Below, piece by piece: positions 10,713 through 19,976 of a stretch of 64,000 nucleotides of DNA; within the stretch, counting starts at the first letter, position 1, and the number at the start of each line of letters is the position of its first letter. The notes below the pieces were generated by a model, which saw only the letters and a list, made by a program, of their open reading frames with translations, was not told the DNA's origin and made no database searches. Origin of the DNA: Nitrospirota bacterium (GTDB lineage Bacteria; Nitrospirota; Leptospirillia; Leptospirillales; Leptospirillaceae); the NCBI GenBank assembly GCA_021826965.1, contig JAKAYA010000004.1, positions 1 to 64,000 on the forward strand, given 5' to 3'. The position numbers were made by a program, and so were the translations under genes.

Positions 10713-10758
10713 CCGATGACCCTCCGGGGGTAAATGGAAAGGGGTTGACTGTCCAGCC

Positions 10759-12333
10759 ATGAAAAGAAAAATCGGTTTTCGTCTGACCCTCCTCGGCGGA
10801 GCATCCCTCCTGTCTTTTCTGCTTCTACTGCCCTCCCTTCCGGTTTGGAAAAACCTGCCGGACGGCCTCCGGAAAGTTCTTCCTTCCGGAAAGATTTCGC
10901 TCGGCCTCGATCTGAAAGGAGGAATGTCCGTCACGCTTCAGGTGGACAGGGAAAAAGCCGTCGAAGGGACACTGGAAGAGATCGCGACTGCGATGAAAAC
11001 TCCCGCAATGCAGCCCTCTATCCACGGGACGACCATCCGTTTTCCCGTTCCTGCGGGGTCTTTGCGGGACAAGGTGAAAGAACAGGTCGGACGCCATTAT
11101 CCTTACCTGACGCTCGCGTCCGCCGACGATTCCGGGTTGACCTTCTCCTTGTCTCCGGCAGAAGAGAAAAGGATCCGGACACATGCCATGACGCAAGCCA
11201 TGGAGGTGATCCGAAACCGTATTGACCAGTTCGGTGTGGCGGAACCCCTGATTGAACGTCAGGGGAAAGACCGCATTCTCGTCGAACTGCCCGGGATCAA
11301 CGATCCTGGACGGGCCATGTCGCTGATCGGGCGGACCGCCCGTCTCCAGTTTTTGCTCGTGGACGACAAAAATCCCGATGCGGACAAGATTCTGGAGAAG
11401 AAATTGCCGGTCCCGCCGGGGGATGAAGTTCTTTTTTCCCACCGGACGGATGCCAATGGAACCCGGGTGGAGCTTCCATATCTTTTGATCCGGGGGGCTC
11501 TGATGTCCGGAGACCTGATCTCGGATGCCCGGGTTGCTTTCGGACAGTTCAACGAGCCCTATGTATCGTTGACCTTCAATTCGGCGGGCGCCAAGCTCTT
11601 TGACACGATTACCCGGGAGCATGTCAAGGAACGACTCGCAATCGTGCTGGACAATGCAGTTTATTCGGCTCCGGTCATTCAGGAAGAGATTGCCGGTGGC
11701 CAGGCCCAGATCACCGGGAGCTTCACCCTCAAGGAAGCGAAAGACCTTTCGATCGTCCTCCGGTCCGGAGCCCTGCCCGCTCCGGTCCACATCCTTCAGA
11801 ACGTCACCGTCGGACCTTCCCTGGGCAAGGATTCCATTCGTGCCGGGATTCGCGCAACCATTTTTGCCGGTGTTCTCGTTCTTCTGTTCATGGCTTTCTA
11901 TTACCGGATCTCGGGCATGATCGCCGATGGTGCCCTTCTTCTGAACCTGATCCTTCTGGTCGGGGCGATGGCCGCGTTGCACGCGACACTCACGCTTCCG
12001 GGAATTGCCGGGATCATCCTGACGATCGGCATGGGGGTGGACTCCAACGTGCTGATCTTCGAGCGCATCCGTGAAGAACTCCGACTGGGAAAACCGGTTC
12101 GCTCGGCGATCGACTCCGGCTACGACAAGGCGTTTCTCACTATCGTCGACTCGCACGTCACGACCCTGATCACGGCGTTAATCCTATTTATTTTCGGCAC
12201 TGGTCCGATCAAGGGCTTTGCCGTCACGTTGTCGGTAGGAATTGCGATCAACCTTTTCACGGCGCTGGTCGGAACACGTGTGGTCTTTGATGCCATGACC
12301 GCAAAAAGAAAACTGGAACGCTTGTCCATTTGA
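10759..12333 (+). CDS. secD: Protein translocase subunit SecD
   Basis: A 524-residue RND-superfamily membrane protein. It has an N-terminal membrane helix, a large periplasmic region starting with LGLDLKGGMSVTLQV (the family D1 motif), and five C-terminal membrane helices including GMGVDSNVLIFERIREEL (the D4 motif). With SecF it uses proton motive force to pull exported proteins across the membrane. It forms an operon with yajC and secF. Confidence 0.95.
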   Translation: MKRKIGFRLTLLGGASLLSFLLLLPSLPVWKNLPDGLRKVLPSGKISLGLDLKGGMSVTLQVDREKAVEGTLEEIATAMKTPAMQPSIHGTTIRFPVPAGSLRDKVKEQVGRHYPYLTLASADDSGLTFSLSPAEEKRIRTHAMTQAMEVIRNRIDQFGVAEPLIERQGKDRILVELPGINDPGRAMSLIGRTARLQFLLVDDKNPDADKILEKKLPVPPGDEVLFSHRTDANGTRVELPYLLIRGALMSGDLISDARVAFGQFNEPYVSLTFNSAGAKLFDTITREHVKERLAIVLDNAVYSAPVIQEEIAGGQAQITGSFTLKEAKDLSIVLRSGALPAPVHILQNVTVGPSLGKDSIRAGIRATIFAGVLVLLFMAFYYRISGMIADGALLLNLILLVGAMAALHATLTLPGIAGIILTIGMGVDSNVLIFERIREELRLGKPVRSAIDSGYDKAFLTIVDSHVTTLITALILFIFGTGPIKGFAVTLSVGIAINLFTALVGTRVVFDAMTAKRKLERLSI

Positions 12334-12382
12334 AACTGGGACGAAAGATGCCGACGCTTCCCCGCTCGGTTCGGAGAAAGAC

Positions 12383-13348
12383 ATGATAGAGCTTATCAAG
12401 AATCCGTCCATCGACTTCATGGGGAAACGTAAGATTTCCCTGACGATATCCGCCGTTTTTCTGGTCATCGGGCTGATTGCCCTCCTCCAGATTGCCCGGG
12501 GAAAGGCCAACCTCGGGATCGACTTCGTCGGCGGAACCGCAGTCCAGGTCCATTTTCAGGAAAGCGTGTCCCTTCAGTCTGTCCGTACTCTCCTTGAGAA
12601 AAATGGGTTTCATGGAGTCCAGATCCAGAATATCCAGTCCTCCAGCGATATCCTGATCCGGACGAAATCAGAGCAGCAAGACGGATCTCCCGTTTCGTCC
12701 GCACTCCTTCAGGATCTTCGTTCCGGTTTTCCGGGAAACCCCATGACCATTCTGTCCGCTACGGAGATCGGCCCCACCATCGGAAGCGAACTGGCGGGAA
12801 AAGCCTTTCTGGCCATCCTGTATTCCATCGTCGGCATCATCGTGTATATCGCCTTCCGGTTCGAATTCCGCTTCGGGGTGGCGGCTGCCCTTTCGACGTT
12901 CCACAACGTCATGGCTGTTTTGGGACTGCTCTATCTCCTGGGTGTCGAGATCAACCTTTTGGTTGTCACGGCATTGCTGACACTGGCAGGGTATTCCCTG
13001 ACGGATACGGTCGTGGTCTTCGACCGTATCCGCGAGCAGCTTCGCCGGGCCAGCCGCCAGTCAATGGAAGAATTGATCAATCTCGGAATCAATCAGGTTT
13101 TGAGTCGGACAGTTGTGGTATCATCTACAGTAGTGCTGGTGCTTGTCGCCCTCTTTTTCTTCGGAGGCCCGGTGATACATGATTTTTCCTTGGCGCTCTT
13201 GATGGGCGTCGTCATTGGAACCTTTGCTTCGATTTTTGTGGCAAGTCCCTTGCTTCTTGTGATTCCGAAGGGTAAAAAGGCGACGATTGTCGCCGGCAGG
13301 CCCTCCTCGACGGAAGGCGTCCGGAACACAAACGCACGAAACGGATAG
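12383..13348 (+). CDS. secF: Protein translocase subunit SecF
   Basis: A 321-residue partner of SecD. The first membrane helix is followed by the F1 motif LGIDFVGGTAVQV, and the C-terminal five-helix bundle carries the F4 motif SLTDTVVVFDRIRE. It lies 49 bp after secD. It is followed closely by a tiny membrane ORF and recJ, so this is likely one transcript. Confidence 0.95.
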   Translation: MIELIKNPSIDFMGKRKISLTISAVFLVIGLIALLQIARGKANLGIDFVGGTAVQVHFQESVSLQSVRTLLEKNGFHGVQIQNIQSSSDILIRTKSEQQDGSPVSSALLQDLRSGFPGNPMTILSATEIGPTIGSELAGKAFLAILYSIVGIIVYIAFRFEFRFGVAAALSTFHNVMAVLGLLYLLGVEINLLVVTALLTLAGYSLTDTVVVFDRIREQLRRASRQSMEELINLGINQVLSRTVVVSSTVVLVLVALFFFGGPVIHDFSLALLMGVVIGTFASIFVASPLLLVIPKGKKATIVAGRPSSTEGVRNTNARNG

Positions 13349-13362
13349 GAAGGGGGCAGCGC

Positions 13363-13476
13363 TTGGGCAGCAACTATATCGATCCGGAAGAAGTTCTGGG
13401 AAGCCTCGGACTTTTTGTTCTTCCGGTGGTCCTGATCATATTCCTGCTTTATTTGAAGAAAAAACTGATCATTTAG
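13363..13476 (+). CDS. Tiny single-span membrane protein between secF and recJ
   Basis: A 37-residue ORF starting at TTG 13363, preceded at good spacing by the strong ribosome site AGGAAGGGGG. It encodes a short polar N-terminus with acidic residues (IDPEEV), one hydrophobic span (about 14-31) and a KKK-containing cytoplasmic end, a positive-inside arrangement. It fills almost all the space between secF and recJ. I do not recognise the family. The position after yajC-secD-secF allows a role with the translocon, but that is only inference. Confidence 0.5.
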   Translation: MGSNYIDPEEVLGSLGLFVLPVVLIIFLLYLKKKLII

Positions 13477-13486
13477 GACATGACCG

Positions 13487-15136
13487 ATGGATACCGACCA
13501 CGAAAGACGGAAAGCAAAGCCTGGATGGCTTCTGCCTTCCGTAATGGAATCCGATGTTGCCGATCTGGCCCGGGAAATAGGGATGGATCCGATCTGGGCG
13601 CGCTTTCTGCTGGGAAGAGGTTTCTGCTGGGATTCCCTGGATGAGTCTTTTTTCCATCCCCAGCCCCCCGGAGAGGATTCTGTCGGCGACATCGGTTTGG
13701 CGCAGAATGTCTTGTGGGAAGCTCTGCAGGACGGGTCCCCGATTGCGATCTATGCGGACCTCGATGTAGACGGCATCACATCGGCCGTCATGTGTTCCCG
13801 GTTCCTTTCGCGCCGACAGCATCCTCACCGGGTACTTCTGGTCAAGCGGGAGGAAGGACACGGGGTGAATCCCGACCGTATCCTGTCGTTGCCGCAGGAA
13901 GGCTTCAGAGTCCTGATCGTAGCCGATCTGGGAGTCTCGAATCTTCCTCTCCTCCAGGAAGCGGGCCGGAGAGGCCTTTCGTCGATCGTGGTGGACCATC
14001 ATCTTCTGCAGGAACCGTGGCCCCGTGAAATGCCCATCGTCCACCCGCAGGGGCGGTCTCATCTGACTGCAGTCGGTTGTCTGTATGTCCTTCTCCGGTC
14101 TCTCGTCGATTCTCCGGAAGAGAGGGAAATGGCTTTTCTGGCGGGCTTGGCGGTTCTTTCGGACAGGGCTCCCATCCTGCATGAAAACCGGTATTTCGTT
14201 CAGGCCCTTCTCGACCGGGAAATCCTGGACTCTTTTCCGGGCGTCCGGGCCCTTCTCCGAAAACGTGTCCACCGCAAGATCATGATCAACGACTACTCGT
14301 TCTGGGTCATTCCCTCTCTCAATGCGCCCGGTCGAATGTCCGATCCCTTGCCGGCGTTTCATCTGCTGATGGCGAGAACTCTGTCCGAGGCCGAGCGCTA
14401 TTCCTTGCAGGTCATGGAGCTGAACCGCCGGAGAAGGGAAGCCGAGTGGAGCATCTACGAGGAAGCCCGGAAACAATGGGACGGTACCCCTGTTCTTTTC
14501 GCTCCGGACTGGGCTCCCGGAGTCATGGGGCGGATCGCCCACCGCTTAAGCGAGGAGTTCGATCAGTCCGTTTTCGTCGCGACATTGAGTCCCAACGGAG
14601 GAGTTCGGGGTTCCTTGCGCTTGCGGGGAGGAATCACCCTTTCCGACATTCTGAAGGAACTGGAAGGTCTGCCGGTTTCGGGAGGGGGACATCCGAAAGC
14701 CGGAGGACTTGGATTTCCGGTTGAACTTCTGGAAACGGTCCGTTCTGTTCTGGGCAACATCCTGAAAGAGGCATCGCCCTGTTCGGATATCCAGGATCCG
14801 GATTCTCTGGAGATTGATGCGTTCCTTCCCTCCTATTACCGGTCGCCTTCCTTCTGGGAGGGACTGGGAAAGCTTGTGCCGTTCGGCGAAGGGTTTCCGG
14901 AGCCGCTTTTCGGAATCCGGAACGTCCAGATCGAACGGATGGAATCGACAAACGGCCGACTTGTCCTGTGCCATTTCCGATGGAGCCACGGAATGGAGAA
15001 GGCGGCTTTCAGACAGACATCCAATTTGCCCAAACCGGGAGACAGGGTAGACCTCGTTATGACACCGGAATTGGTCGGAAAGGGAGATCACGTTGAGCGG
15101 CACTTCTCCATCCGTCGCTACAGACCCACAGGATAG
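13487..15136 (+). CDS. recJ: Single-stranded-DNA exonuclease RecJ (DHH family)
   Basis: A 549-residue DHH/DHHA1 phosphoesterase. The metal-binding motifs are visible: DLDVDG at about 91 (DxDxDG), the aspartate in VADLGVSN, DHH at about 170, and LSDRAP; DHHA1 carries SGGGHPKAGG. The 5'-3' exonuclease acts in recombinational repair and mismatch repair. Some motif positions differ from the most common RecJ form (DLD rather than DYD), but the acidic ligands are retained. The end overlaps the rel gene by 44 bp. Confidence 0.87.
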   Translation: MDTDHERRKAKPGWLLPSVMESDVADLAREIGMDPIWARFLLGRGFCWDSLDESFFHPQPPGEDSVGDIGLAQNVLWEALQDGSPIAIYADLDVDGITSAVMCSRFLSRRQHPHRVLLVKREEGHGVNPDRILSLPQEGFRVLIVADLGVSNLPLLQEAGRRGLSSIVVDHHLLQEPWPREMPIVHPQGRSHLTAVGCLYVLLRSLVDSPEEREMAFLAGLAVLSDRAPILHENRYFVQALLDREILDSFPGVRALLRKRVHRKIMINDYSFWVIPSLNAPGRMSDPLPAFHLLMARTLSEAERYSLQVMELNRRRREAEWSIYEEARKQWDGTPVLFAPDWAPGVMGRIAHRLSEEFDQSVFVATLSPNGGVRGSLRLRGGITLSDILKELEGLPVSGGGHPKAGGLGFPVELLETVRSVLGNILKEASPCSDIQDPDSLEIDAFLPSYYRSPSFWEGLGKLVPFGEGFPEPLFGIRNVQIERMESTNGRLVLCHFRWSHGMEKAAFRQTSNLPKPGDRVDLVMTPELVGKGDHVERHFSIRRYRPTG

Positions 15137-17378
15137 GGCCAACACCCCCGATATTTCCGACCACGGGGACCGTTTGCCGGAATCTGTTCCGACGATCGAT
15201 ACCCTTGTGTCGGAAGTGTCCGTTTACAACAGCGCTCCGGAAGTCACCGACCGGCTGAGGGAAGCTTACCGGCTGGCCGCCGAAGCCCACAAGGGGCAAT
15301 ACCGCAGGTCGGGCGAAGCCTATGTGGACCATCCTCTGAGCGTGGCACTGATCCTGGCCAGCATGAAGGTGGACGCGACCTGCCTCATTACCGCCCTTCT
15401 GCACGATACCCTGGAAGATACGTCGCTTCCGCCGGATCTGATCGAGGAAAAATTCGGAAAGAAGGTCCTGACGCTGATCGACGGCGTGACAAAGATCGGA
15501 AAATTCCAGTATCAGACCTCCAAGGCGGAAAAGCAGGCCGAAAATTTTCGCAAGATGCTCCTTTCCATGTCGGAAGACATCCGGGTGATCCTGGTCAAAC
15601 TTGCGGACCGTCTTCACAACATGCGGACACTGGGATCTCTCGATTCTTCCCGGCAGCGTGCTATCGCCCAGGAGACCCTGGAAATCTACGCTCCTCTTGC
15701 GAACCGACTGGGAATCGGGTGGATGAAATCGGAACTCGAAGACCTGTCCTTTTCCGTCCTGGAACCCAAGACGTTCCAGGATCTGCGGGCGCGGGTGTCA
15801 GCCCGTCGGAAGGAGAGGAAGAACTATATCAACCTGATTGTCCGCACCGCGGAAGAGGCCCTTCGCTCAAACGGGATTTACGGGCGGGTCCTGGGCCGGT
15901 ACAAGCATATCTACAGCATCTACCGGAAAATGACGTTGCAGGAAATCCCGTTCGACGAGATCTACGACTTGATGGGGATCCGGATCATCACGGACACAAA
16001 ATTGAACTGCTACGGGATCCTGGGCCTTCTCCACAGCATCTGGAAGCCGATCACCGGACGCATCAAGGACTTTATCGCCGTTCCCAAATCCAACATGTAT
16101 CAGTCGCTTCATACGACGGTCATCGGTCCGGAAGGCGTTCCGGTGGAGTTCCAGATCCGTACGGAAGAGATGCATCGTGTGGCGGAGGAAGGGATTGCCG
16201 CCCACTGGAACTACAAGGAAAAGTCCGACACCCTGCCGGCGGAAGGGGAACGGAAGGTCGTTGCCTGGCTCCGTCAGCTGGTCGAATGGCAAAAGGAGCT
16301 TCCGGACAACCGGGAGTTCATGGATTCGGTCAAGGTCAACCTTTTTCCTGATGAAGTTTATATTTTCACCCCGAAGGGCCAGGTCAAGGAACTGATCCAT
16401 GGCGCAACGGCGATCGATTTTGCCTACAGCATCCACACCGATCTGGGGAATCATATTGTTGGCTCCCGGATCAACGGGCGGTGGGCGCCGATCAAGACGG
16501 TCCTTTCGTCCGGGGATATCGTGGAGATCATGACCTCTCCCACCCAGACTCCGAGCAAGGATTGGCTCCGGTATGTGGCGACTCCTCGCGCAAGGGCCCG
16601 GATCCGTCACTGGCTCAAGGAAGAGGAAGACCGCCAGAGCGCCGAAATCGGCAGGAAAGCCCTCGAAGCCGAATTCCGGAAGGTCCACAAGTCTCTGAGC
16701 GAATTTCTGAAGAGTCCTCATTTGGAAACCGTTCTGTCGTTTTCGGATCTGCCTGTTCCGACGATCGAAAATGTCTTTTCCCGAATCGGCTTCGGGAAGG
16801 TGACACCCCAGGGGGTTCTCCGCAAGCTTTTTCCGCTTCCGTTGGATACTCCGCCGCCCGCTTCTGCCGAACATGAGGTATCGGCGTCCGACTATCCGAT
16901 CGTTGTGCGCGGGGGTGGAAGGGACCTGTTATTGGGGATCGCCCGTTGCTGCAGCCCGGTTCCCGGAGAAGAAATCGTGGGATTCGTGACGCGGGGCAGG
17001 GGGATCATGATCCATTCCCGGGACTGTCCCAACCTCGACCATTTGTCCGTTCAGAAAGAACGGTTCATTGCCGCGACCTGGGATTCGGAGTCCGGATCCA
17101 CCTTCGAGGTCGATCTCCGGGTCCTGATGGAAGACAAGCCCGGAATGCTGGCAGGGGTTTCGGCGGTCATTTCCGCGAAGGGGACCAACATTACGCACGC
17201 CGAAGTCCGGCAGGACCGCCGCAAGATGGCCGTTCTCAATTTTTCCCTGATGGTGCGGGACATGACTCATCTCCAGACTATCATGGACGAAATCCAGCAA
17301 TTCAAGGGGGTGATCCGGGTCCAGCGGATCAAGAAAGCGACGACGTTTTCCAAAAATGAATCCGGAAAGGAAGATTAG
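15093..17378 (+). CDS. rel: Bifunctional (p)ppGpp synthetase/hydrolase (Rel/SpoT type)
   Basis: A 761-residue RSH protein. In order it has an HD hydrolase domain with intact HDTLED at about 104, the synthetase domain (about 235-370, including RIKDFIAVPKSNMYQSLHTT), a TGS domain (about 405-465) and a C-terminal ACT domain (about 680-755). The intact HD motif points to both synthesis and breakdown of (p)ppGpp. The chosen start is TTG 15093, inside the recJ end, because an AAGGGAGA ribosome site precedes it at correct spacing. fdhE begins one base after its stop. Confidence 0.93.
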   Translation: MSGTSPSVATDPQDRANTPDISDHGDRLPESVPTIDTLVSEVSVYNSAPEVTDRLREAYRLAAEAHKGQYRRSGEAYVDHPLSVALILASMKVDATCLITALLHDTLEDTSLPPDLIEEKFGKKVLTLIDGVTKIGKFQYQTSKAEKQAENFRKMLLSMSEDIRVILVKLADRLHNMRTLGSLDSSRQRAIAQETLEIYAPLANRLGIGWMKSELEDLSFSVLEPKTFQDLRARVSARRKERKNYINLIVRTAEEALRSNGIYGRVLGRYKHIYSIYRKMTLQEIPFDEIYDLMGIRIITDTKLNCYGILGLLHSIWKPITGRIKDFIAVPKSNMYQSLHTTVIGPEGVPVEFQIRTEEMHRVAEEGIAAHWNYKEKSDTLPAEGERKVVAWLRQLVEWQKELPDNREFMDSVKVNLFPDEVYIFTPKGQVKELIHGATAIDFAYSIHTDLGNHIVGSRINGRWAPIKTVLSSGDIVEIMTSPTQTPSKDWLRYVATPRARARIRHWLKEEEDRQSAEIGRKALEAEFRKVHKSLSEFLKSPHLETVLSFSDLPVPTIENVFSRIGFGKVTPQGVLRKLFPLPLDTPPPASAEHEVSASDYPIVVRGGGRDLLLGIARCCSPVPGEEIVGFVTRGRGIMIHSRDCPNLDHLSVQKERFIAATWDSESGSTFEVDLRVLMEDKPGMLAGVSAVISAKGTNITHAEVRQDRRKMAVLNFSLMVRDMTHLQTIMDEIQQFKGVIRVQRIKKATTFSKNESGKED

Positions 17379-17379
17379 G

Positions 17380-18288
17380 ATGGCGCTTACCAGAGAACAG
17401 CAACTGGCCGCCCACATCCGGGCCAGGCCCCATTTGCGGGAAATCTTCCAGTTCCAGCAAAAAATCGAGGAGATCTGGCATGCATCGATTCCGGATGATT
17501 TTTTGCCGGCCGTGGATCTTCGGGACCAGAACGTTCGAGATCGACATCGCTCGGGGAGAGCTCTTCTCGACCGGGAATCTTTCGCCCGTCTTGAGTTCGC
17601 GAGTTCCGGAACGCAGTTTCGCAAGATCCTGACCGTGATGCGTCAGGGGGGAGGAGAAAAGGAAGTATTGGCGCAGCGTATCGCTTCGTACCTTCGGGTG
17701 TCAGGGAGAAGCGAACCCTGGCTGATCCGGACCGTCCTCTCCCGGGATGATGCCTACCTGGACCAGATTTCCCGCGAAATGGATGTTCCCGGCCCCCTTC
17801 TGATGCATCTGATCAAACTGACTTTGAGGGTCTCCTTCGAACGGCTGCATGAAACCCTCCGGACGCTTCTGGGCGGGAGCCTGGACTGGGACTTCCCTCT
17901 CTGTCCCGTCTGCGGGGGTTCCCCTTCGCTGGGTCAGGCTCTTTCGGAAGGCCGGAGACGCTACTTCTGCTTTTTCTGTGCTTTCTCCTGGATGGCCGAG
18001 CCTTCGGACGGCTGTCCCGCCTGTGGCCTTGACGATCCGGACAGGGTCAACCTCATGTACAAACATCCGGAGGAAAATCAGGGATTCCTGGCGTGTGAAG
18101 GGTGCCAGTCCTACATCAAGATCGTGGACCAGCGGTCGGAGAAAGAGGTTCTGAATGCGGATGTTCAGGAAATCCTGGGCATTCATCTCGACATGGCGGC
18201 CCAGGAGATGGGATTTCGTCCGATGGGACAACCGCCGGAACGTTTTGAAACGATCATCCGGCCGGGATACGATACCCCCCGACCCTGA
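17380..18288 (+). CDS. fdhE: FdhE-like formate dehydrogenase accessory protein
   Basis: A 302-residue protein with the FdhE arrangement of CxxC pairs: CPVC near 175, CFFC near 204, CPAC near 213 and CEGC near 239. These form two rubredoxin-like iron sites. The motif NADVQEILGIHLDMAAQEMGF is typical of the C-terminus. The family is needed for assembly of membrane-bound, selenium- or cysteine-type formate dehydrogenases. I chose ATG 17380, just after the rel stop and following GGAAAGGA; an ATG at 17356 is also in frame. No formate dehydrogenase subunit is in the window. Confidence 0.82.
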   Translation: MALTREQQLAAHIRARPHLREIFQFQQKIEEIWHASIPDDFLPAVDLRDQNVRDRHRSGRALLDRESFARLEFASSGTQFRKILTVMRQGGGEKEVLAQRIASYLRVSGRSEPWLIRTVLSRDDAYLDQISREMDVPGPLLMHLIKLTLRVSFERLHETLRTLLGGSLDWDFPLCPVCGGSPSLGQALSEGRRRYFCFFCAFSWMAEPSDGCPACGLDDPDRVNLMYKHPEENQGFLACEGCQSYIKIVDQRSEKEVLNADVQEILGIHLDMAAQEMGFRPMGQPPERFETIIRPGYDTPRP

Positions 18289-18322
18289 ACCGGCCTGCAA
18301 GCTAAGGGAGTCATTCGAACCG

Positions 18323-18574
18323 ATGGATACCGTTTCCCGACTGAACCTCAATTCGATCGTCAACTACACCATCATTCTTTCCGGACTGATGATCCTGATC
18401 TTTCTTGTTTCGATCAGCATCTCCCGATTTGTGAAGCATGAGAAAGTCCTCCAGAAGAAGCTTCCGCCGGATCTTCCCAAACGGGATCCCTGGGGATACC
18501 CGATCGAGGAAGATCCTCCACAGCCTTCCAAAAACGGTCAATCCACCCTTTCGGGATATTCCGGAAAACACTGA
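18323..18574 (+). CDS. Small membrane protein of unknown function
   Basis: An 83-residue ORF starting at ATG 18323 with GGGAG upstream at somewhat long spacing. It has one clear membrane span (about 14-32) and then a charged, proline-rich cytoplasmic tail (KLPPDLPKRDPWGYP). I do not recognise a domain. It is the last gene before an intrinsic terminator and probably belongs to the recJ-rel-fdhE transcript. The short proline-rich tail resembles small assembly factors, but this is not evidence of function. Confidence 0.6.
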   Translation: MDTVSRLNLNSIVNYTIILSGLMILIFLVSISISRFVKHEKVLQKKLPPDLPKRDPWGYPIEEDPPQPSKNGQSTLSGYSGKH

Positions 18575-18585
18575 TCCCGCATGAC

Positions 18586-18627
18586 AGGAGGCGTCTCTTG
18601 ACACGAACGCCTCCTTCTCTTATTTTT
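18586..18627 (+). terminator. Intrinsic terminator ending the clpC-fdhE region
   Basis: A perfect 9-bp stem (AGGAGGCGT at 18586-18594 with ACGCCTCCT at 18607-18615), a 12-nt loop, and a T-rich run to about 18627. It separates the housekeeping run from the tetR operon. Confidence 0.85.
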
Positions 18628-18636
18628 AAAACATGC

Positions 18637-18658
18637 ATTAATTGATTAACCAATTAAT
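18637..18658 (+). promoter_or_regulatory. Palindromic TetR-family operator candidate
   Basis: ATTAATTG at 18637-18644 and CAATTAAT at 18651-18658 form perfect 8-bp arms around a 6-bp centre. Taken as a 22-bp palindrome, only one pair mismatches. It ends directly before the ribosome site of the tetR gene. TetR regulators commonly bind such sites and autoregulate, so this is a probable operator for the downstream efflux operon. Confidence 0.7.
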
Positions 18659-18672
18659 AGGTGAGCAGAGCC

Positions 18673-19374
18673 ATGACGTCTGACGGTTGCGACAAAAGCC
18701 AGCAAAGAAAGCGAGAGATTTTGTCGGCGGCCCTTTCCTGTTTTGCGGAAGAGGGATACCATGCGACGACAAATCGCAAGATCGCCTGTCGGGCGGGGAT
18801 CACGGAAGGGCTGATATACCATTATTTCCCGAACAAGAAGGCGCTTCTTTCCGAGATCATCGAGGCAAATTTCCACCGGGACTGCTCTCCGCTCTACCGG
18901 TTTCTCTCCGGATGGGAAGTCCGGAAGTCGGAAAAAAAAGTACCGTTGGATCCGGATCAATTCCCGATGTTTCTGCACGACCTGGGAAAGACGGTTCTGG
19001 ACTCGATGGATCAGAACAAGGACGTTCACCGGGTCATCGTAAGCGAGTTTCGTTTGCTGGAAGAAGATGGCGAGCCACTCTATCCGAAATTGCTCATGGA
19101 GCTTTCCATTCAGAGAATCGTGGCGCTTTTCGAGTGGTGGAACCGGTCTCTTGCCCTGGACTCTTTTTCGCCGTCCAGAGACGTTTGGTTCTTTACCGGG
19201 CCCCTCTTCGCCTTTTTTCATTTTCAGGAAATCCTCTCGGGAAAGAAGGTTTTCCCCATTGACCGGACAGACTTTCTGGAAGGTCTTATCGCGCATTTTC
19301 TCAAGGGAATCGGATGGCAGAAGGCCGAACCGTGTTCCCGGACAACCGTCTCTTCAAAAAAGGACAAAAGATGA
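18673..19374 (+). CDS. TetR-family transcriptional regulator
   Basis: A 233-residue regulator with an N-terminal TetR helix-turn-helix (about residues 10-60; TTNRKIACRAGITEGLIYHY) and a variable, helical ligand domain. ATG 18673 is preferred over GTG 18661 because AGGTGAG at 18659-18665 sits 7 nt before it, whereas the GTG overlaps that site. Its stop overlaps the cytochrome gene start (ATGA). It is followed by efflux genes in the same direction, so it probably represses its own operon through the upstream palindrome. The ligand is unknown. Confidence 0.88.
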   Translation: MTSDGCDKSQQRKREILSAALSCFAEEGYHATTNRKIACRAGITEGLIYHYFPNKKALLSEIIEANFHRDCSPLYRFLSGWEVRKSEKKVPLDPDQFPMFLHDLGKTVLDSMDQNKDVHRVIVSEFRLLEEDGEPLYPKLLMELSIQRIVALFEWWNRSLALDSFSPSRDVWFFTGPLFAFFHFQEILSGKKVFPIDRTDFLEGLIAHFLKGIGWQKAEPCSRTTVSSKKDKR

Positions 19375-19976
19375 AATCAGGTCGACTGGTCTATTCTCTG
19401 GCACTTGTTCTGGTCGTTACGGCGGGAGCTCTGGGCGGGATTCATGCCCATGCCAATGAAAACACCTACTTCCATCGGTATGTGGGGGATGAGACCTGCG
19501 AGGTCTGCCATTCGTCGGCGCGCATCGGAAATCAGTTCCAGATCTGGAAGTCCTCTCCGCACGCCCGCGCATACCGGGATCTCGGGTCACCGGAAGCACT
19601 CTCGATCGCTCGCAAGATGGGGATCTCCAATCCCAAAAACGATATGCGCTGCCTGTCCTGTCACACGACGGCCGCCGGGACGCACTTGCCCCAGGTCATC
19701 TCCACCTTCCGGAAGCGTGACGGAGTCCAGTGCGAATCCTGTCACGGTCCCGGGGAAGATTATGCGCACTTCAGCACGATGATCGATCCGGTCAAGAGCC
19801 GGAAGGCGGGGCTGGCCGCTCATCCGGAGAAATCCTGCGTGACCTGTCACAACCCCTCTTCTCCGACCTTCCGGGGGTTCGATGCCCGGAAGTCCTTGGC
19901 GGAAATCGCCCATCCCGTTCCGGAGAAGTACAAGAAGGCCATGCGGGACGCATATGATGGAGACGGCGCAAAATGA
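19371..19976 (+). CDS. Tetraheme c-type cytochrome (cytochrome c554-like)
   Basis: A 201-residue exported protein. A signal peptide (about 1-28, ending AHA) is followed by four CxxCH heme sites: CEVCH at 43, CLSCH at 94, CESCH at 121 and CVTCH at 156. The CESCHGPG context is typical of the cytochrome c554-type multiheme family found in periplasmic electron transfer. Its start overlaps tetR and its stop overlaps the adaptor gene (both ATGA), so it is firmly inside the efflux operon. This partnership is unusual. An electron donor or acceptor cannot be named from sequence. Confidence 0.85.
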   Translation: MKSGRLVYSLALVLVVTAGALGGIHAHANENTYFHRYVGDETCEVCHSSARIGNQFQIWKSSPHARAYRDLGSPEALSIARKMGISNPKNDMRCLSCHTTAAGTHLPQVISTFRKRDGVQCESCHGPGEDYAHFSTMIDPVKSRKAGLAAHPEKSCVTCHNPSSPTFRGFDARKSLAEIAHPVPEKYKKAMRDAYDGDGAK

